Below are positions 23,667 through 34,883 of a DNA stretch of 64,000 bases, piece after piece (the first letter of the stretch is position 1; every line of letters begins with the position of its first letter). Under the pieces are notes generated by a model. That model saw only the letters and a list, made by a program, of their open reading frames with translations, made no database searches and had not been told where the DNA came from. This stretch comes from Sambucus nigra (Eukaryota > Streptophyta > Magnoliopsida > Dipsacales > Adoxaceae), in NCBI GenBank assembly GCA_949130495.1, contig OX422209.1:692836757-692900756 (forward strand), written 5' to 3'. Made by a program: the position numbers and the translations under genes.

Positions 23667-25189
23667 AAATGTATTTATATTCATGTGTCTACATCAATAA
23701 TTGTAATACGCGTAGATTTATTGAAAAACTATTTTTAGCATGTTCTTATCGTTAATTTTTAAAGAATCTAAGCATTTATCACTATATTTCTCTTACTTAA
23801 TTATATATGTCAAGTAAATATTTAAGTAAGTGTTTGCTAAATATTCAAAAGTAGCCTTAAAGTAATTCATCTCAGGGAGTTCCCTTCCTATCACTCACGG
23901 GAATTTATATCCATATCCTTGATGATATGACATGTTCAACACCTTATAATGACTTTAATTGGACTTAGATGAATGTAAATTAGTTCTATAAGTACATTAT
24001 AAAAGATAATGTGTCACGCTACACACACTGAATAAAACGAAAACTTGAAAAAGGTAACAAATGATGAAGAAGGTAAAAAAATGGCCACAAAATTAGCCCC
24101 GAGACTTTAGGCCATACCCCTATAAAAAACTAAATAAGAGCCATTCCACTTCTACTTTCCAACTGATAATAAAATGAGCCAACATACGTTATAGGGGAGA
24201 ATGTGGGAGAGTGAATATAAATGGAGAAAATATTTTCCGTGAAAGGAGGCCTGAATTTATTTTGTTTTTTTTTATAATCCTGAACTTCCATTCCAACGAG
24301 TCATTTGGACTCACTTAAGTGAGGTAAATGGGAGAGACATTGTGCTAGAGTCACCTTAACATACATATATCTTTAAAGCTGGTAGTCGTTGCAACTCTAA
24401 GTCATCGTGTATTACGTGTCTAACAAGTCCATCCCTTTATCACTGGAATAACCAGGGTGGATAGAAAGGAGACCTAGATTAAACACATAAAATACTAATT
24501 ACAAAGTATACTAGTAGTATAATTCTAAGCCACTTTTTTCCCTTGCCATAAACAAATTATCATCTACAATCAATGTTTCTACATCGGTTAGTTCCAATAA
24601 GAAAATACATTTTTAATTTTATTTTGTCATTGTACTATTTCTTCTAGCTTGGTATTAGTTTGTAAAATTAGATTTTACTGTAATTTTAACTATTTTGAAG
24701 ACCTAAGGTATGTTTCATTGGTTAATAGTTCAAGTTTCCTAGCTAAGGATAAACATAATCAAAGTTGAAGCAATTTAAGTACGACAGTTTAATGATGCAA
24801 ACTAATGATTTAGGTCAAAATTTGTATTTAATGTTTTGAGGATTGGTAGAATAAGAATTATGTTCATAATTAGTTGGGAGTAATCTTGTACTTTAAACTA
24901 TCAAGGTTAAAGTGTCTAGCATATGACCACCTATAAATAAGACGTGTTAAGTGTGCCCATCCTTTGTACTCCATTGTGACTTAAAGAATGAGAAAGGGAT
25001 TAAGAGAGTCAAAACCCTAAATCTCATGTTTAGTGTTGTGAGTAGCATGCGCCTTAGTTTATTGATATAAAGGGCAACAAAAAAGAGCCTCAAATTCTCA
25101 TAATGATATAAGAAAGTGTTTTATACATATCATAGAAATAATTACAATGAAAGCCTAGAAAAAGACATAAAATTACATAAAAGGGGCTT

Positions 25190-25520
25190 AGTTGGTTTTT
25201 GATTTTACCTCTAAAGTCTGAATTTTAACCAATCAGACTTAAGAAGGAACAAATGGTGTTAGTTTTTTCAAATGATTAAGAGGCTAATGGTTATATTGGT
25301 CTCTGAATAATTAAGATGTAGAGTTGCATCTGAAGTCTGAATCTGAAATTTAAATTAGTTTAAATACATTCATTTAGAAGTACATTCAGACATAAAAACA
25401 AACATATTTTTCAGGTTTGGATTTCAGACTTCAGATTCAGTCTTCAGGTTTCAGATGAAAACTTCATATTTAAGTGAAAAAATAATGCAATCTTAATATA
25501 AATAGAATAATAGTTGAAAA
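25190..25520. mobile_element. MITE-like segment with CTGAAGTCTGAA inverted words
   Basis: Inverted copies of CTGAAGTCTGAA and TTCAGACTTCAG (about 25330 and 25427) surround an AT-rich centre. Words such as AAGAGGCTAATGG and GGTCTCTGAATAATTAAGATG precede them. This vocabulary is familiar from small non-autonomous plant DNA transposons. The ends and a target duplication could not be fixed, so the limits are approximate. Confidence 0.35.
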
Positions 25521-25616
25521 GAAACAATATTAACTATGGAGTCCACAAGTTAATAACCTAATCAAATAAAAGACTTCCGAATTATCTCCCCCTCTCTCTC
25601 ACACACACAAAAAAGT

Positions 25617-25618
<2 letters not shown>

Positions 25619-25667
<49 letters not shown>
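25619..25667. repeat. (CT)n microsatellite
   Basis: About 24 uninterrupted CT units, preceded by a short CA run at 25600-25610. Confidence 0.98.
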
Positions 25668-25672
<5 letters not shown>

Positions 25673-27166
25673 ATACTTAAGTTAACTTAAAATAGAAAAA
25701 ATTAAACCATAAAGCTTCATCTCATACTAATACTAAAACAACAAATAACGAGAAGGCAATAACTAAAATCTCTTTCTCATCCTTTATCTTCCTGACAATT
25801 CTCCATTTTCTTTCCCCTTGGATGTAGACATTCGACTCCAACTACATAAATATTATATTGTTATATTGCCTTATGTGCTTACTTATTATAATTTGTTATT
25901 TCTTTTATGTAATTCATTTATCACATCTTTAATGCATCTTTTATCTATGTGATAATTACACTTACTCCCTTGTTCACTTCAACACCTAAACTTTCATTTA
26001 TGGGCTTCACCTCCTGAACTTCTGAAACAACTTAAAATAACCCCCTAACATTGACACCGTTACCATTTTGGACAAAAATCACAAGTGACTTTTTAAAAGG
26101 GTATTTTAGTATTTTAACCTCCAAACAACAAAACCCTATAACCTTCACATTCTTTCTCCTCTTTATAACATTTGTTGCCCACCTCTTTCTCTCTCTCTTA
26201 CACACACACACACACTGTCATGACCCCGTCCCAAAATAGTAGTGGGGAACGAGTGTCTTGACGTGCCACTAAGGCAACAAATATTCTGACTTAAATTTTT
26301 TCCTTAATTAAATGCAACGGAAATATAATTACATGGTTATGAATCGTAAAATACTGAAATTAAAGGAATTACGTCATTAGATCTTTCTAAAAAGAAACTT
26401 CATTTATATTACTAGTAACAACGAGTTTCAACTTAAAACAAACTTTAAAAGTTATTACAAGAGAGCCAAACAAGCTCTATATGATATAACAAACTTTTTA
26501 CTTAAAATTACAAAAAGAGCTTTAAAAGATGAATCTTCCATATAGTCCTTTTACGTTCCCTCAAAGCCTACTTATTTCATGAAAAATGGTTAGTTATACA
26601 ACATCAGCTAAAAGCCGAGTGAGGTTCAATCTCAAGACATTCCAAGGTTTTGTTCAGAAAATTGATACCTATTCAAATTCAAAGAGTAGACATATACATA
26701 TATGGATAGGAATTTGCGGTATAAAATTTGAGATGATAGTATATAGAAATGAATAGCATAGAATATAACAGATATGACAAATCAATTTGCAATATCTTTT
26801 TCTTTCAATCATATCACTTTAATGGCCAAGTACACTATAATACCGTATTCTTTTATAGTATTATTCTCCAGTAGTTGAGGGTCAATCAAACTTGTTCGTC
26901 ACAAGGCCTTATTTTGGGCACACCAACGACAACCCAGCTGGGAAGGTCAGTCGGTAAAAGAGGTCCCTTAGGCCGAATCTTATTTTCCAATATTCAATAT
27001 CATTTTCAAAACTCATATTAATTGGTATGTCTATATGGACAAATATAAACATATCACAAATGAATCAAACATCGGTATCAGATGAATTTGAGAATAAAAG
27101 CTTTTCACAAAAGATATATATAGTTTGCATAATATCATATAATTAAAATTCACAAGGAATGCCTGA

Positions 27167-27178
27167 GTACTCACCTAG
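27167..27178 (-). promoter_or_regulatory. Splice-donor consensus in the Gypsy LTR
   Basis: On the minus strand CTAGGTGAGTAC fits the plant 5' splice site, about 140 bases downstream of the TATA box. It is conserved in the other LTR at 33806-33817. Use in splicing is inferred. Confidence 0.4.
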
Positions 27179-27313
27179 AACAGAAGTCCGAAGTTACAGA
27201 TATCGAGTCTTGGATCACTAAGACGAAACTTCTTCTTAAATTTTCCTCTACTTTCCTTCACTATTTCTTTGTAAGATTTTGCTATAATTTCGTGTAATGG
27301 ATGATCTAAAGGC

Positions 27314-27323
27314 TCTATTTATA
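27314..27323 (-). promoter_or_regulatory. TATA box of the Gypsy 3' LTR
   Basis: CTATAAATAG on the minus strand, at the same place as a TATAAATAAAG variant in the other LTR (33952-33963). It defines the U3/R region of this family. Confidence 0.7.
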
Positions 27324-28251
27324 GCTTTTCAAAGGTATTTAGGTGCTGACACGTGTCTAGGTGATAAGGCTTTCATTTTGGTGAGTCGGCGTTCACGTGT
27401 CGCGTAACGGAGAAGCCTTACATTCTTAGTTCACCAAACTGCGACACGTATTTTAGATTTTCCATATGCATGGCATGTGTTTTAAGATTTATTTCTATGG
27501 ATGACACATGTACGGTGGAGGTGTCCAAAATCAAGCACGAGGTGGAAAGTTATTAAGGGTTTAAGGGTTATTTTACACATGAGGGGTATTTTAGTAATTT
27601 TACACAATACATTGTTAATATTTCTTAGAGTTCCTTGAATTTTATTTACAAAATGGTCCTTTATATATTTTCATTTTAGTCCTTGAAACTTTCTTTATTT
27701 AAAATTAAGTCCCCAAAGTTTCGTAAAATTACATTTTCTACCCCAAAACTTATCTTTTAACTTAGGATATGCTATTAGACTTTGATTTGATCCATTTTGC
27801 TGAAGAAAAAGGTCATTTCAAGGTGTTTAAATCGTCCTAACTAGTTTCCCCTTCCAACCAATCAAAACATAACACATGGTGTGCTAATAAGACGAAATAC
27901 GACTTAAAGGATGGATAAATTTGCCCTTATTTCGTAATTTTGGCATAACTTCTTGCTCGGAACTCCGTTTAACACACCGTTTGTTGTGTTACAAAGCTAA
28001 TTCATATATATAAAACTTTTTTGTTTTTATTTCAAGTAAATTGTTATATTATAATGGTCAAGACTAGTCTTTAATATGAACATTCCTACCGAAAACTTTG
28101 AAATTTTATGTTTGTAACTAATTTGATATTTCATGATTTATGAAGGGAGGATTTAACATTATCGATAATAAAACATTGTCCATATCTCATATGTAATAAT
28201 AAAATATTTAAAACAAACTATATATGAACATATAAAAGTGGGGTCATTACA

Positions 28252-28268
28252 TCCTACCCTCTTTATAA
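28252..28268 (-). other. Polypurine tract of the Gypsy element
   Basis: On the minus strand AAAGAGGGTAGGA stands directly before the 3' LTR start TGTAATGACC. This purine run is the expected plus-strand primer. Confidence 0.8.
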
Positions 28269-28296
28269 GAAGTTTGGGCCCCAAACTTGACTTGCA

Positions 28297-29199
28297 TTAA
28301 TTTCCAAACAAGTAGGGATATTTCTCCTTTATTTCATCTTCCCGCTCCCATGTTGCTTATTCAATGGAATGATTACACCATAACACTTTGACCAACGGAA
28401 TTACCTTGGTTCGTAATATTTTATCTTTACGGTCCAAAATTTCTATCGGATGCTCAATGTATGACAAATCTTCTCTAACTTGAAGAGGTTCGGGACTTTT
28501 GATATGCGTTGGACCTAGGAAGTATTTCTTCATCATTGACACGTGGAACACATTATGCATACTAGAAAGTTCAGGGGGTAAGGATATTTTATACGCAACA
28601 ACTCCTATACTTTCAAGGATTTCAAAAGGTCCTATGTATCTTCGACTTAATTTCCCTTTCTTTCCAAATCGGATTACTCCCTTTGCTGGTGATACTCGTA
28701 AGAACACATAATCTCCTCTTTGGAATTCCAACTCTCGTCGATGATTGTCAACATAACTTTTTTGACGGCTTTGAGCGATTCGAAGTCGGTCTTGTATCAA
28801 TTTCACTTTCTCTGTTGTGATCTGGATCAATTTGGGTCCCAAGAATTCTCTTTCTCCAACTTCTACCCAATATGTAGGGGAACAACACCTTCTACCATAG
28901 AGTGCCTCATACGAAGCCATTTGAATAAGTTCTTGATAACTATTATTATACGCAAATTCCACTAACGATAAATAATCATCCCAATTCCCTTTCAAATCAC
29001 GTACACATGCCCTAAGTATATCCTCTACGATTTGAATGGTTCTCTTAGATTTTCCATCCATTTGAGGGTGAAAAGTGGTGCTGAAATTCAATTTTGTTCC
29101 CATGGATGCTTGCAGGCTTTTCCAAAAGCGAGACACGAATCTAGGGTCACGATAAAAAACAAGAGTTCCATGAAGCCTAATAATTTCCCGCACGTACAA
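28297..29199 (-). pseudogene. pol: Gypsy integrase core/C-terminus with chromodomain-like tail
   Basis: This frame covers the second half of the integrase catalytic core and its C-terminal part. The expected second catalytic aspartate of SDRDPRF is lost (YRDPRF here), and the glutamate of the GQSERTIQ region is replaced by lysine (GKSKRTIQ). The GPFEILE region and PPELSSMHNVFHVSMM precede the chromodomain-like LDRKDKILRTKVIPLVKVLW. An in-frame TAA at 28357 stands where a glutamate codon is expected. The reading then continues in frame (ATWEREDEIKEKYPYLF) to a natural stop at 28297. The tail would direct insertion to marked chromatin in an active element. Confidence 0.92.
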
Positions 29200-29213
29200 C
29201 TTAGATAACGTTT

Positions 29214-29717
29214 CTAAAGAATGGGTAATCTAATGGCAAGAAAATGAGAAAATTTAGTTAACCTATCAATAATTACCCAAATCGAATCATTACTATTTGA
29301 ACTCCTTGGTGAACCTATTACAAAATCCATAGTAATATGTTCATATTTCCACTCAGGGATAGGCAGGGGTTGTAGTAATCTTAATGGCTTCTGATGTTCA
29401 ACTTTTACTTGCTGACAAACCAAACACTGAGATACAAATTCTGCTATCTCCCTTTTCATGTTATTCCACCAAAATACTTCTCGAAGATCCCTATACATCG
29501 TTGTACATCCGGGATGAAATGTGAATCTCGAGTAATGACTTTCCTCCAAAATTTGCGTCTTTAGTTGGGCATCAGATGGAACACACACTCTATTTCCAAA
29601 TCTCAATATATCATCTCGTATAAAAAATTCAGTTCTCTTACCCTCGATAACTTCTTCTCTAATCTTCTTCAGTTGTGGGTCATTTACTTCTGCAATTTTG
29701 ATCCTTTCCATCAACAT
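29214..29717 (-). pseudogene. pol: Gypsy integrase zinc-binding domain and start of core
   Basis: The HHCC zinc-binding module is present: histidines in ESHYSRFTFHPG, cysteines in CLVCQQVKVEHQKP. QPLPIPEWKYEHITMDFVIG follows, carrying the first catalytic aspartate, then WVIIDRLTKFSHFL. The frame is cut by a stop at 29214, just before the next integrase frame at 29199, so a single frameshift separates the two parts. Confidence 0.93.
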
Positions 29718-29720
29718 GGG

Positions 29721-30341
29721 TTAGACTTGTAAGTTTACGATTATTACTCTTTTTCTATACATACGTACATATATTTCCATACTTCTTAAATCCCTTAATA
29801 AAGGTTCCTGATTTGTAATGAGACATGCTAAATTTATTGTAGACTTCCTACTTAAGGCATCGACTACTACATTAGCTTTCCCCAGGTGATAGTGAATATT
29901 TACATCATAATCCTTCATCAATTCTAACCACCTCCTTTGTCTCATATTCAATTATTTTTGGGTAAAGATATATTTCAAACTCTTATGATCGATATAAATC
30001 TCACAAGTCTCACCATAGAAATAATGTCTCCAAATCTGAAGAGCGAAAATTACAACTGCTAATTCAAGGTCATAGGTTGGATAATTCTACTCATGTGTTT
30101 TTAACTGTCTTGAGGCATAAGATACTACTTTTACATTTTTCATAAGTACACATCCTATACCATTTTTAGAAGCATCACTATAAATTATAAATCCCCCTGT
30201 CCCAAAAGGAATAGTCAAAATTGGGGCAGTTACTAATCGATTCTTAAGTTCTCGAAAACTATTCTCAACTTCCTCAGATCATTTATATTTCACCTTCTTT
30301 TGTGTTAACCTAGATAGAGGTTTGGCAATAATGGAAAATAC
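29721..30341 (-). pseudogene. pol: Gypsy RNase H, broken
   Basis: RNase H removes the RNA strand during cDNA synthesis. Reading on the minus strand, SDASKNGIGCVLM and SYASRQLK are visible near 30190-30110 with the first catalytic aspartate. YDLELA and a [10 protein letters not shown] word follow. A stop near 29949 is followed by the 76-codon frame with [12 protein letters not shown] and [16 protein letters not shown]. At least two in-frame stops interrupt it. Confidence 0.88.
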
Positions 30342-30968
30342 TTAAACAAATCTTCTATAATAATCGGCTAATCCAAGGAAACTACGAATCTCCGTCACAT
30401 TAGTTGGTCTAGGACAATGTAGTATAGCCTTGATCTTTTGAGGGTCAACCGACACTCCCTCAGAAATGACATGTCCTAGAAAAGAGACATTAGGAAACCA
30501 AAACTCACACTTCTTTAATTTCTCATATAATTTCTCCTTCCTTAGGATTTTCAACACTATCTTTAAATGATTTTCATGTTCTTCAATACTCTTAGAATAA
30601 ATAAGGATGTCATCAATGAAAATAACCACACATTGATCCAAATATTTCCTAAACACTCTATTCATCATATCCATAAAAGCGGCTGGTGCATTAGTTAGTC
30701 CAAATGGCATCACAAGAAATTCATAGTGACCATATCTAGTACGAAAAGATGATTTCAAAATATCACCCTCCTTAATCTTCAATGGGTGATAGCCTGACCT
30801 AAGGCCAATCTTAGAAAATAATTGTGCACCTTGCAGTTGGTCAAACAAATCATCTATATGAGGTAATGAGCATTTATTCTTAATGGTCACCTTATTTAGG
30901 TAACAATATTCTATACATAACCTCATCGTCCCATCCTTCTTTTTAACAAATACACTGGAGCACCCCAA
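30342..30968 (-). pseudogene. pol: Gypsy reverse transcriptase
   Basis: A 208-codon frame shows the reverse transcriptase motifs in order: [62 protein letters not shown] and [16 protein letters not shown]. The first catalytic aspartate, expected in KIDLRSGYH, is glycine here, while the FIDD pair is intact. The usual CIDYR near the start reads CIEYC. It overlaps the preceding protease frame by 46 bases in another frame, marking a frameshift. Confidence 0.94.
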
Positions 30969-31640
30969 GGGGATACACTTGGTCTAATCAAACCCTTGTC
31001 AAAAAGATCTTGTAATTGAACTTTTAATTCCCTTAATTCTAAAGGTGCCAAGCGATAAGGTGGTTTTGAGATTGGTATAGTTCCAGGAATAAGGTCAATC
31101 GTAAAATTTATTTCTCTACTAAGAGGAAGACTGGGTAAATCATCTAGAAAAACATCTGGAAAATGTTTAGCTATGGGAATATATTCTAAACTAGGTGCTT
31201 TTGTTTGCAAATCAATAACACTTGCAAGGAATCCTTGACATCCCTTCTTAAGAAAACTACAAGCTTGCATTGCAGAGATAATATATATGGGAGATAGGAT
31301 GCCAGTTCCTTTAAAACTAAATTCTAGATGGTTAGGAATTTGGAAAGTAACTCTTTTCTCAAAACAATCTACCTTAGCATGATATGATGATAACCAATCC
31401 ATCCACGAAATGACTTCAAATTCTCTTATGTCTAAAACTATCAAATCGACGAATAGTTTATGACGATTAACATATATAGGGAAAGACTTATATACTAATG
31501 TTCCCATCAATAACTCACCCGAAGGAGTAGAAACGTGTATGCTATGATTCAAGGATTCGGAAATATTAGGAAAGTGATTAACAAAATGTACAGACACAAT
31601 CAATTAAAACTTAAAAAGGTTGTGCACATATAGAAAGTGT
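30969..31640 (-). pseudogene. pol: Gypsy protease and connection to reverse transcriptase
   Basis: The C-terminal half of the retropepsin fold is readable (FEVISWMDWLSSYHAKVDC, the usual I-GMDWL region). It is followed by the linker LPGLPP-like DDLPSLPLSREINFTIDLIPG and the PYRLAP start of reverse transcriptase. At the active site, VLID at about 31606 is followed directly by VSVHF, so about seven codons covering the S-G of the catalytic D-S-G are missing. A stop also precedes it. The protease cannot have been active since this deletion. Confidence 0.9.
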
Positions 31641-32555
31641 ACCTGACACTACTACATTAGAAGCTTTTTCATCGAAAATATTACAAACTCTACCTTGTCT
31701 TCCATGATCATTGTTATCATTAAATGTCTTTGTTGGCGCCTTCCCTTTGTTAGGGAAATCTTTCATTTTATGTCCCTTTTGGCCACACCCAAAGCAACTC
31801 CCCGTCTCCAAGTAACATGGTTGCGCTTTATGAATATTACCACATCGTTGGCATCTATCAACATTAAAGGTTTCGTTTACTAAAGGTTGTCCTATATTAC
31901 GTATAGTCCTAAAGGGTTTGTTATTGGGGTTCCTTACTTTTTGTTATCCAAACTTCCCCTTCGCTACTCTAACCTGATTATATTCTTCACTATCCTTCTC
32001 AACTATTGTTGCCCTAGCCACCACGTCATTATTTGATGTCAACTTCAAGATGGAAATTCGACTACGAATATTCAACCTCAACCCACGTTCAAACTTCTGG
32101 GATTGTAAAACATCAGTTATCACAACATAAGGTGCAAAACGGGATAACTCAGTAAACTTTGCCTCATATTGACTAACCGTCATATTTTCTTAAACCAGAC
32201 TCATGATTTCAACTTCTTTTTAGTCTTGCACCATTTCGGGAAAATATTTCTCGTAGAAGATCACTAAGAAGTCATTCCAACCTATGGGATTATTCCTTGC
32301 CCCGTGTATTATATTAGTCATTCTCCACCAATGTTCGGATTCACCTTTTAACATGAATGTTCCAAATGAAACCCGTTGTACATATGTACACTTAAGAACA
32401 TCGATCATCTTTTCCATTTGCATCACCCCATTTTCTTCTTCAATAGGGTTAGGAGTACCTTTAAAAGATGACGTTTTCAACTTCTTGAACTGTTTAATAG
32501 TACAACTACTTGGTTCAATATTCCTTGGTGCTCCATTATTCACCTGATGCTCCAT
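31641..32555 (-). pseudogene. gag: Gypsy gag with zinc knuckles, broken
   Basis: A start at 32555 (MEHQVNNGAP) lies about 310 bases after the primer site. The capsid region contains GESEHWWRM and WNDFLVIFYEKYFPEMVQD. Stops at about 32220 and 32190 follow, then VSQYEAKFTELSRFAPYVV (32183-31944). The nucleocapsid part shows a CQRCG knuckle near 31850 and CFGCGQKGHKMKDF near 31795-31754, whose fourth zinc ligand is phenylalanine instead of cysteine. The order and motifs are those of plant chromodomain Gypsy elements. Confidence 0.9.
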
Positions 32556-32862
32556 AATTCTTTCTAACTTTCAATTGCCTTGTATGCACCTTCCAGTCCT
32601 TCCATATTTGAACCACTAGTTTCCACAGTTGATCTCGTCTTAGTCAATTTCTACAGTCATGGCCAAACATAAGACGCATTATACTATCTTAAGATTGCAT
32701 ATTATAAGAACAATTATATATATAAACAATTATATGTAGACTATAAGACATATGGTGGGTTATCACATAAGTCGGATATTTAATCCTATATCCTATGTAT
32801 GGAAGCTTAAAATCGATAACGTTCGAAGCTTATTTCCAGTAGTCTACGCTTTCATAACCTAT

Positions 32863-32874
32863 GCTCTGATACCA
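32863..32874 (-). other. Primer binding site of the Gypsy element
   Basis: TGGTATCAGAGC on the minus strand, four bases from the end of the 5' LTR. It is the initiator-Met tRNA type and sets the orientation. Confidence 0.95.
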
Positions 32875-32878
32875 CCTC

Positions 32879-34878
32879 TGTCACGACCCCATCCCAAAAT
32901 AGTAGTGGGGAACGGATGTCTTGACATGCCACCAAGGCAACATATATTCCGACTTAAATTATTTCCTTAATTAAATGCAACAGAAATACAATTACATGGT
33001 TTTGAATCGTAAAATACTGAAATTAAAGGAATTACATCATCAGAGCTCTCTAAAAGGAAACCTCATTTATATTACAAGTAACAACTCAAAACAAAATTTA
33101 AAACTTATTACAAGAGAGCCAAACATGCTCTATATGATATAACAAACGTTTTACTTAAAATAACAAAAAGATCTCTAAAAGCTGAATCTTTCATATAGTC
33201 CATTTACATTCCCTCCAAGCCTACTTATTTCCTGAAAAATGGTTAGTTACACAACATCAGCTAAAAGACGAGTGAGGTTCGATCTCTAGACATTTCAAGG
33301 TTTTGTTTAGAAAATTGATACCTATTCAAATTCAAAGAGTAAACATATACATATATGGATAGGAATTTGTTGTATAAAATTTGAGATGACAGTATATAGA
33401 AATGAATAGCACAGAATATAACAGATATGACAAATCAATTTGTAATATCTTTTTCTTTCAATCATATAATTTTAATGGCCAAGCACAATCTAATACCGTA
33501 TTATTCCCCGGTAGTTGAGGGTCAATCAAACTTATTCGTCACAACGCCTTATTTAGGGCATACCAGCGATAACCCAGCTGGGAAGGTCAGTCAGTAAAAG
33601 GGGTCCCGTAGGCCGAATCTTATTTTCAAATATTCAATATCACTTTCAAAACTCATATTAATCGGTATGTCTATATGGATAAATATAAACATATCAAAAA
33701 TGAATCAATCATCGGTATCAGATGAATTTGAGAATAAAAGCAGTCAAAATATATATATATAGTTTGCATAATATCATACAATTAAAATTCATAAGGAATG
33801 TCTGAGTACTCACCTAGAACAGAAGTCCGAAGTTACAGATATCGAGTCTTGGATCACTAAGACGAAACTTCTTCTTAAATTTTCCCGTACTTTCTTTCAC
33901 TATCTGTTTGTAATCTTTTGGTATAATTTCGTGTAATAGCTGATCCAAAGGCTTTATTTATAGATTTTCAAAGGTATTTAAGTGTTTACATGTGTCTAGG
34001 TGATAAGGCTTTCATTTTGGTGAGTCGGCGTTCACATGTCACGTAACGGAGCAGCCTTGCAGTCTTAGTTCACCGAACTGCGACACGTGTTTTAGCTTTT
34101 CCATATGCATGAAATTTGTTTTAAGCTTTATTTATATGGACGACACATGTACGGTGAAGGTGTCCAAAAGCAAGCTCGAGGTATAAAGCACGAGGTCGAA
34201 AGTTATTAAGGGAATAAGGGTCATTTTACACATGAGGGGCATTTTAGTAATTTTACACCATATATTTTTAATATTTCTTAGAGGTCCTTGAAATGTTTTT
34301 ATTTACAAAAGGTCCTTTATATATTTTCATTTTAGTCCTTAAAACTTTCTTTATTTTACATTTTCTACCCCAAAACTTATCTTTTAACTTAGGATATGCT
34401 ACTAGACTTTGATTTGATCCATTTTGCTGAAGAAAAAGGTCATTTCAAGTTGTTTAATTCAGCCTAACTAGCTTCCCCTTCCAACCAATCAAAACATAAC
34501 ACATGGTGTGCTAATAAGACAAAATATGATTTAAAGGATGGATATATTTGCCCTTATTTTGTAATTTCGGTATAACTTCTTGGTCGAACCTCCGTTTAAC
34601 ACACCGTTTGTTGTGTTACAAACCTAATTCATATATATACAACTTTTTAGTTTTTACCTCAAGTAAATTATTATATTATAATGGTCAAAACTAGTCTTTA
34701 ATATGAACATTCCTACCGAAAACTTTAAAATTTTATGTTTGTATCTAATTTGATATTTCATGATTTATGAAGGGAGGATTTAACATTATCCATAATAACA
34801 CATTGTACATATCTCATATGTAATAATAAAAGATTTAAAACAAACTATATATGAACATATAAAAGTGAGGTCATTACA
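32879..34878 (-). repeat. 5' LTR of the Gypsy element
   Basis: It runs TGTAATGACC... to ...GGTCGTGACA on its own strand. Compared with the 3' LTR it has small deletions (near 33490, 33740 and 34345) and a short duplication (near 34175). The last 400 bases on the plus strand, its U3 end, resemble the U3 end of the other Gypsy element's LTRs (41650-41960). Confidence 0.95.
33952..33963 (-). promoter_or_regulatory. TATA box of the Gypsy 5' LTR
   Basis: TATAAATAAAG on the minus strand, aligned with CTATAAATAG of the other LTR. This copy would drive the element's own genomic RNA. Confidence 0.65.
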
Positions 34879-34883
34879 CACAT

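Larger units (their letters stand above)
22601..26215. other. Intergenic AT-rich DNA, no gene recognised
   Basis: No open frame with recognisable domains exists here. Visible structures are a G-run near 22950-22968, a palindrome at 23563-23666, a MITE-like segment at 25190-25520 and a CT microsatellite at 25619. A segment of about 75 bases at 22975-23050 (TAATTTGTTATTT and TTTATCACATCTTTAA inside) recurs at 25876-25945. The phrase GGGTATTTTAGTATTTTAACC near 26099 is a common non-coding repeat word. The CA run at 26200-26215 is the insertion site of the next element. Confidence 0.6.
26216..28251 (-). repeat. 3' LTR of the Gypsy element
   Basis: On its own strand it starts TGTAATGACCCC and ends GGGGTCATGACA. 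It pairs with 32879-34878 nearly end to end, with scattered substitutions and small indels. It contains a TATA box (27314) and a GT splice-donor consensus (27167). Confidence 0.95.
26216..34878 (-). mobile_element. Ty3/Gypsy chromodomain retrotransposon (Tekay-like), complete but dead
   Basis: On the minus strand the order is 5' LTR (34878-32879), primer site, gag, protease, reverse transcriptase, RNase H, integrase with a chromodomain-like end, polypurine tract and 3' LTR (28251-26216). The flanks CACAC (26211-26215) and CACAT (34879-34883) suggest a target duplication with one change, although both lie in CA-rich DNA. Reverse transcriptase before integrase is the Gypsy order, and a C-terminal chromodomain tail of the ILDRKDKILRTKVIPLVKV type fits the Tekay/Del lineage. 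Catalytic residues are lost in protease, reverse transcriptase and integrase. Confidence 0.95.
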
